Origin: a virus
Strand: one strand, 5' to 3'
IMG/VR virus record: IMGVR_UViG_3300027793_000055
Coordinates: 62,001 to 126,000 of that record
Length of the DNA stretch: 64,000 bases
Part shown: piece by piece, positions 60,858 through 64,000 of the stretch
Numbering within the stretch: the stretch's first letter is position 1
Layout of the letters: every line of letters begins with the position of its first letter
Notes under the pieces: generated by a model
What the model was told of the DNA's origin: nothing
Database searches by the model: none
The model's input: the letters and a program-made list of their open reading frames with translations, nothing else
Made by a program: the position numbers and the translations under genes

Positions 60858-61006
60858 GACTTGCCTCTAAATTTCTTTTTATAACAAATATCACACAAAC
60901 ATTCACCTTTACAGGTTGTATGTTGAAACTCATTTAAACAAGTATCACACATACGGTGCGGCAGCTTAAGAAATTTACGTAGTAATTTTGAAATAAAATG
61001 TGGCAT
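60854..61006 (-). CDS. 50-residue Cys-rich zinc-binding protein
   Basis: ATG at 61006-61004, stop TGA at 60856-60854. It reads MPHFISKLLRKFLKLPHR, then C20-x2-C23, and after eight residues C32-x3-C36-x-C38-x2-C41, closing YKKKFRGKS. Six cysteines and a His in 22 residues, with basic ends, suggest a compact zinc finger that could bind nucleic acid. Below the usual length cut-off, but it fits exactly between tRNA-Arg and the next gene and is coupled to it by TTGA. Confidence 0.68.
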   Translation of the reverse strand: MPHFISKLLRKFLKLPHRMCDTCLNEFQHTTCKGECLCDICYKKKFRGKS

Positions 61007-61039
61007 AAGAAATATGATCTGAACTCGATAATGCTAATT

Positions 61040-61116
61040 TGGTGCCCTGTGAGGAATTCGAATCCCCGACCTTACCGGTAGAAACGGTTTGCTCTGTCCA
61101 ACTGAGCTAACAGGGC
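61040..61116 (-). tRNA. tRNA-Arg(UCU)
   Basis: Acceptor GCCCTGT/ACAGGGC, D arm GCTCAGTTGGACAGAGC, anticodon loop TTTCTAC (anticodon TCT), T loop TTCGAAT, encoded CCA. Reads AGA. Confidence 0.94.
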
Positions 61117-61122
61117 ATACTT

Positions 61123-61260
61123 TTATTTTCCTAGCAAACGATAAATATCTACAAAACCAACACATTGACCAACTGTCAGACAAACAATTAGTAGGGCCCC
61201 TAGGCCACCAAATTGTCTAAAGAATTCTCTAACGGCACCAGCCCAAGTATCAGGTTGCAT
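61123..61260 (-). CDS. 45-residue single-pass membrane protein
   Basis: ATG at 61260-61258, stop TAA at 61125-61123, 11-base overlap with the end of the upstream gene. MQPDTWAGAVREFFRQFGGL then a hydrophobic segment GALLIVCLTVGQCVGFV and the short tail DIYRLLGK. One transmembrane helix with an amphipathic start. A mini-holin or membrane regulator is possible; nothing shows it. Confidence 0.65.
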   Translation of the reverse strand: MQPDTWAGAVREFFRQFGGLGALLIVCLTVGQCVGFVDIYRLLGK

Positions 61261-61576
61261 TTTGTTTTTCTTTCTCTAGATAGAATTTTTCTACTTTTAC
61301 TCTATGTTGATGTAATAATACAATTAAACGGTTTAAATCGTCCTCTTTGATTGTTGCAATATCCCAATGACCAAATTTGCATTCATAACCAAAGAGGTAT
61401 TTTACGGCTGTTACAAAGCGTTTAAACAAGCCTCTGTACTGGTTTAACTGAATTGAGATATAAAGTTCCGGTGGAAGATCTCTATCCCAAGCATTTTCAG
61501 AAGTAACACGAAAAATGTGTTGTTCACTTTGACAATCACAATCAAAATGATGATTTTCGAAAGTATTGTTATTCAT
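61250..61576 (-). CDS. Conserved-looking phage protein (HFDCDC motif)
   Basis: 108 residues. NNNTFENHHFDCDCQSEQHI, then LPPELYISIQLNQYRGLFKR and FVTAVKYLFGYECKFGHWD. The DCDC...LNQYR...KYxFGYxCKxGHWD arrangement is recalled from many aquatic T4-like phages, function unknown. Cys and His residues could bind zinc. Downstream of tRNA-Ile and close to TATATAAATA on the minus strand. Confidence 0.78.
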   Translation of the reverse strand: MNNNTFENHHFDCDCQSEQHIFRVTSENAWDRDLPPELYISIQLNQYRGLFKRFVTAVKYLFGYECKFGHWDIATIKEDDLNRLIVLLHQHRVKVEKFYLEKEKQNAT

Positions 61577-61593
61577 ATTATTTATATATATTT

Positions 61594-61670
61594 GGTACTC
61601 CCGGTTGGATTTGAACCAACGACTTTCGCCTTATAAGAGCGACACTCTAACCAACTGAGTTACGGGAGCA
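61594..61670 (-). tRNA. tRNA-Ile(UAU)
   Basis: Acceptor GCTCCCG/CGGGAGT (G1-U72 wobble), anticodon stem TCGCT/GGCGA with loop CTTATAA (anticodon TAT, reads AUA), T arm TTGG-TTCAAAT-CCAA, encoded CCA. Confidence 0.93.
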
Positions 61671-61706
61671 CATCCACCAAACCGTCTGGGGCCGATCTGG
61701 TGAACC

Positions 61707-61735
61707 ATCTTAACACGATCTGGGGAGCGCGTCAA
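61707..61735 (-). promoter_or_regulatory. Sigma70-like promoter of the Ile/Arg tRNA operon
   Basis: Minus strand: TTGACG (61735-61730), 17 bases with CGCTCCCC, TAAGAT (61712-61707). The transcript starts about 30 bases before tRNA-Ile. The -35 box overlaps the stop codon of the gene at 61732. The GTGTTAAGATGG end is almost that of the 59337 promoter. Confidence 0.83.
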
Positions 61736-61980
61736 GCAGTAGGCGTTTGTTTTTTATTTTTTTTAGATTTCTGCTCAACAACAATTTCTTCTGGCTTTCG
61801 TGATTTAACTACAAATTTACCAGTCGATGGTAGAAATTTTACTTTTGCTTTTAGTCCATCTTTGCTATCAGTAAGCAAATTTTTTCTTACAGAATCCGCT
61901 GTTTCAAAACTGTCACAGACTTTTTCGACTTTCCACGGTTGACCTTGTTTTTGTTCAACCACTTCTTTAAGATCGTTCAT
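61732..61980 (-). CDS. Small basic protein of unknown function
   Basis: 82 residues from the ATG at 61980 (MNDLKEVVEQKQGQPWKVEK), which has GGAG 6 bases before; an upstream TTG is rejected. Includes SFETADSVRKNLLTDSKDGL, KVKFLPSTGKFVVKSR, and a Lys-rich tail KSKKNKKQTPTA. Single small alpha/beta domain; no family known. The gene is now cut off from upstream promoters by the antisense homing gene. Confidence 0.7.
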   Translation of the reverse strand: MNDLKEVVEQKQGQPWKVEKVCDSFETADSVRKNLLTDSKDGLKAKVKFLPSTGKFVVKSRKPEEIVVEQKSKKNKKQTPTA

Positions 61981-62056
61981 ATTGTGCTCCAAAATATTTA
62001 ACGGAATTACAGAGATTCAAAATCGTAATTTCAATTCTTCTGAACTATTTACTGTT

Positions 62057-62710
62057 ATGAAGATGTATAACAGAACTTGTCTTGTTTGTAAATGTAATTT
62101 TCTTAGAAATTCAAGCGATGAAGCTAGCAGAAGAAATAAAAATATGATTTTGGAATTTTGTTCTAAAAACTGTTATAAGCAGTATCAACAAAATTTAAAA
62201 ACCAAAGTCAACTGTCGCAATTGTAATACTAGTTTTTTTAAAAAACAAAATCAAATTTTAAAAACAAAAAATAATTTTTGTTCCAAATCATGCGCGGCGA
62301 CTTTCAATAATAAGAATAAAGTCTTTGGTATTCGACGCTCTAAATTAGAAATGTATATAGAAGAACAATTAAGAAATGATTTTCCATCTTTAAAATTTGT
62401 TTTTAATTCAAAAGAATTGATACAATCAGAATTAGATATTTTTATACCTGAATTAAAATTAGCTTTTGAATTAAATGGAATATTTCATTATGAACCAATT
62501 TATGGTAATTCAAAACTTGATAAAATTCAAAATAACGATAAACAAAAAATTATCGCCTGTTTTGAACAAGGAATAGAACTTTGTATAATTGATACTTCAT
62601 CTTGTAAGTATTTAAATAATAACAATAAAATTAAATATTATAAAATTGTTAAGGACTTGGTCATTCAAAATATTGAACGTGCAGAAAAAACCAACGTGCA
62701 GGTGCCTTAA
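62057..62710 (+). CDS. EDxHD-type homing endonuclease with FCS-like zinc fingers
   Basis: 217 residues from the ATG at 62057 (a second ATG is at 62063; a TTG at 61982 is unlikely). N-terminal zinc fingers: CLVCKCNF...FCSKNCYKQY and CRNCNTSFF...FCSKSCAATF. The C-terminal nuclease is Vsr/PD-(D/E)XK-like: SKLEMYIEEQL, SELDIFIPELKLAFELNG, IFHYEPIYGNSKL, NNDKQKIIACFEQGIEL, giving the Glu-Asp-x-His-Asp order. It lies on the opposite strand to its neighbours and is very A/T-rich, as expected for a mobile gene. No good ribosome site. Confidence 0.8.
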   Translation: MKMYNRTCLVCKCNFLRNSSDEASRRNKNMILEFCSKNCYKQYQQNLKTKVNCRNCNTSFFKKQNQILKTKNNFCSKSCAATFNNKNKVFGIRRSKLEMYIEEQLRNDFPSLKFVFNSKELIQSELDIFIPELKLAFELNGIFHYEPIYGNSKLDKIQNNDKQKIIACFEQGIELCIIDTSSCKYLNNNNKIKYYKIVKDLVIQNIERAEKTNVQVP

Positions 62711-62720
62711 TTTTTTTCCT

Positions 62721-62805
62721 CGGGCAGAGTGAGATTCGAACTCACGATACCTCTCGGTATGCCGGGTTAGTAATCCGGTGCCGTAAGCCACTTGGCTATC
62801 TGCCC
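62721..62805 (-). tRNA. tRNA-Ser(ACU), unusual A34
   Basis: Class II cloverleaf: acceptor GGGCAGA/TCTGCCC, D arm as in serine tRNAs, anticodon loop TTACTAA (anticodon ACT at 62771-62769), variable arm ATACC/GGTAT, T loop TTCGAAT, discriminator G. The anticodon stem closes with an A31-C39 mismatch. CCA is not encoded. Bacterial serine tRNAs for AGY codons normally have GCU. Confidence 0.85.
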
Positions 62806-62814
62806 ACTTTAAGT

Positions 62815-62843
62815 ATCATAAACCAAACTTGAAGGTTTGTAAA
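62815..62843 (-). promoter_or_regulatory. Sigma70-like promoter of tRNA-Ser
   Basis: Minus strand: TTTACA (62843-62838), 17 bases, TATGAT (62820-62815). The predicted start is 2-3 bases before the tRNA. The spacer contains a short CAAAC/GTTTG inverted repeat. Confidence 0.78.
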
Positions 62844-62848
62844 GAGGT

Positions 62849-63445
62849 TTATCGTTGTGTCTTATTGCCTTGTGCTGCTGCACGGCGGCGAGTAATTTCG
62901 CTATCTTCTGGACTGATTACGGTTGATTTTGGTTGTTGTCTTTTTGCTCTTCCAATTGCAGTTTGTTTTGCTGCTTGAACTTTAATTCTTTCTTCTTCGT
63001 CTTCATCAGAGTCTTCTTCAGAGTCTTCTTCACCAGCTTCTTTTTTTTGTAGATCTAATCTTGCTTGTGTAATTTCTTCTGGCTCTTCTACTTTCTGTTC
63101 TAGGAAAGCTTTAAACCCGGAAATATTTTCCTTATCTAGACCTATTTTAAATAAAAGATTTTCTATGTAATCGTGCACATGTGTATTTGATATTTTTCTT
63201 CCTGCAATTACATCTTCTTCCGGCGTACCAGTTACAAGACCAGAAGATCTATTTAATTGTGTTCCAAAGTTTTCTATTTCTTGTATTTGAGAAATAATTT
63301 TTGCTTCAGGAGTGTTTGGTTCTGGTTGGAACTCGGTTACAAAATATTTTAAAACATCAACAGCATCTTGATGAATTGTTGATTCGCTTCTTTCTTGCAA
63401 CATATTTTTTTTAAATTCTTGTAATAGTTTTTTCATGTCATTCAT
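62849..63445 (-). CDS. Charged protein of unknown function
   Basis: 198 residues from the ATG at 63445 (MNDMKKLLQEFKKNMLQERS), one base after the upstream stop. A helical N-terminal part, a middle with RKISNTHVHDYIENLLFKIG, then a Glu/Asp-rich stretch (GEEDSEEDSDEDEEER) and a basic tail (IGRAKRQQPKS, RRRAAAQGNKTQR). No known domain. The acid-then-base layout suggests a scaffold- or nucleoid-like protein, but this is a guess. Confidence 0.72.
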   Translation of the reverse strand: MNDMKKLLQEFKKNMLQERSESTIHQDAVDVLKYFVTEFQPEPNTPEAKIISQIQEIENFGTQLNRSSGLVTGTPEEDVIAGRKISNTHVHDYIENLLFKIGLDKENISGFKAFLEQKVEEPEEITQARLDLQKKEAGEEDSEEDSDEDEEERIKVQAAKQTAIGRAKRQQPKSTVISPEDSEITRRRAAAQGNKTQR

Positions 63446-63446
63446 T

Positions 63447-64000
63447 TTAAACACCACCTGCACCGGGAGGAGCACTTTTTGCTCTATCTGTTGGTGCCTT
63501 ATTTGGATAAGCTGAACCGGCCGGCTGTTTTCCTTTTGTTAACAAGCGAACCTTCCAACCTTTGCCTTTCTTTTCCATTTCTTTCTGAAAATTGCTTTTT
63601 TCTTCAGCAACAGTTTCTGGTTTTGCTGCCATCTCTTTTGCGTCTTTTTGAGCTTTTCTAGCAGCTTTTTGAAATTCAATTGCAGATAATTTTTTATATT
63701 TTGCTGAATTAATTATCTCTGGATTATCCGAGTCTTTTGCCATTTTCTCTTGAGCCTCTGCAGCCTTTCTTTCAGAATCAGCATCTCTGATCATATTATT
63801 GGCATTACTAACTGCTTGTTGTGCAACAGCTTTTGGATCCTCTTCTTCAAAAAGTTTATGAAGTTCACTTAAAACAATATTTTTTATATATTGTCTATCT
63901 TCTTCCAATAAACCATCATTAATTTCTAACGATTCCGATTTCTTACCCCATTCTTCACCTTTACCAGATGAATCACAATCACTTGGTTTTGGTCTACACG
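63447..64000 (-). CDS. Charged Ala/Lys-rich protein, 5' end outside window
   Basis: The frame is open from the stop at 63449-63447 to base 64000, so at least 184 residues and the start are missing. The visible part begins RPKPSDCDSSGKGEEW, then EEDRQYIKNIVLSELHKLFE, an Ala/Glu/Lys-rich helical middle, and KGWKVRLLTKGKQPAGSAYP ending PPGAGGV. No family recognised. It is coupled to the next gene, with 1 base between stop and ATG. Confidence 0.72.
   Translation of the reverse strand, partial: CRPKPSDCDSSGKGEEWGKKSESLEINDGLLEEDRQYIKNIVLSELHKLFEEEDPKAVAQQAVSNANNMIRDADSERKAAEAQEKMAKDSDNPEIINSAKYKKLSAIEFQKAARKAQKDAKEMAAKPETVAEEKSNFQKEMEKKGKGWKVRLLTKGKQPAGSAYPNKAPTDRAKSAPPGAGGV

Noticed and set aside
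61982-62056. N-terminal extension of the EDxHD endonuclease from a TTG
   Set aside because: Weak start, no ribosome site, and the stretch holds the upstream region of the divergent gene at 61980. The zinc-finger domain begins after the ATG at 62057.
62821-62845. Inverted repeat CAAAC/GTTTG as a terminator
   Set aside because: Only five clean pairs, and it lies within the 17-base spacer of a well-formed promoter directed at tRNA-Ser.

Overview
The window is a continuous piece of an AT-rich genome of a contractile-tailed (T4-like) bacteriophage, probably from an aquatic habitat. The diagnostic genes are T4-type baseplate wedge proteins (gp6 and gp25 homologues), a gp55-type late sigma factor, a DnaG/Toprim phage primase, a PhoH-family protein, a dCMP deaminase, free-standing homing endonucleases and eight phage tRNA genes. 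The aquatic assignment is an impression from protein style and is not proven. Almost all genes lie on the minus strand with 1-4 base stop/start overlaps. Only a secreted serine protease and one homing endonuclease are on the plus strand. No integrase, attachment site, CRISPR array or insertion sequence was seen.

Layout from left to right. (1) 1-1640: the end of a GIY-YIG homing endonuclease and a primase with its own sigma70-like promoter. (2) 1667-15913: fibre and receptor-binding module. It contains an array of four small genes with the same N-terminal FFYR tag, a beta-helix fibre, two adjacent fibres ending in intramolecular-chaperone (S74) domains, and several TGS/SGS-rich low-complexity fibre proteins. 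A RuvC-like resolvase sits inside it. (3) 15961-43744: baseplate and adsorption apparatus. It includes unusually large proteins of 755, about 1055, 1790, about 1232 and 2091 residues, a DNRLRE-like protein, gp6, gp25 and a spike-like protein carrying an M15 peptidoglycan peptidase. (4) 43795-45562: gp55-type sigma factor with small partners. (5) 45584-53261: a glycan cassette with Gmd, a perosamine-synthase-like aminotransferase, a NeuD/PglD-type acyltransferase and four glycosyltransferases. (6) 53277-57280: Cas4-like nuclease, zinc metallopeptidase, PIN-PhoH, exported trypsin-like protease. (7) 57280-62843: tRNA-rich region (Thr, Gln, Tyr, two Leu, Arg, Ile, Ser) interleaved with a SpoU RNA methyltransferase, dCMP deaminase, HNH and EDxHD homing endonucleases and very small genes. 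(8) 62849-64000: two charged proteins of unknown role, the last running off the window.

The genes suggest this order of events. Early transcription from TTGACA-type promoters yields the primase, nuclease and tRNAs. The gp55-type sigma factor then switches on the long leftward late operons for baseplate and fibres. The tRNAs read A/T-ending or UUG codons that this AT-rich genome uses heavily. The most interesting elements are the apparent GDP-N-acetylperosamine pathway, the FFYR-tagged fibre-gene array, and three structurally abnormal tRNAs: a Leu(UAA) without a variable arm, a Ser(ACU) with A34, and a Thr(UGU) with altered D and T loops.
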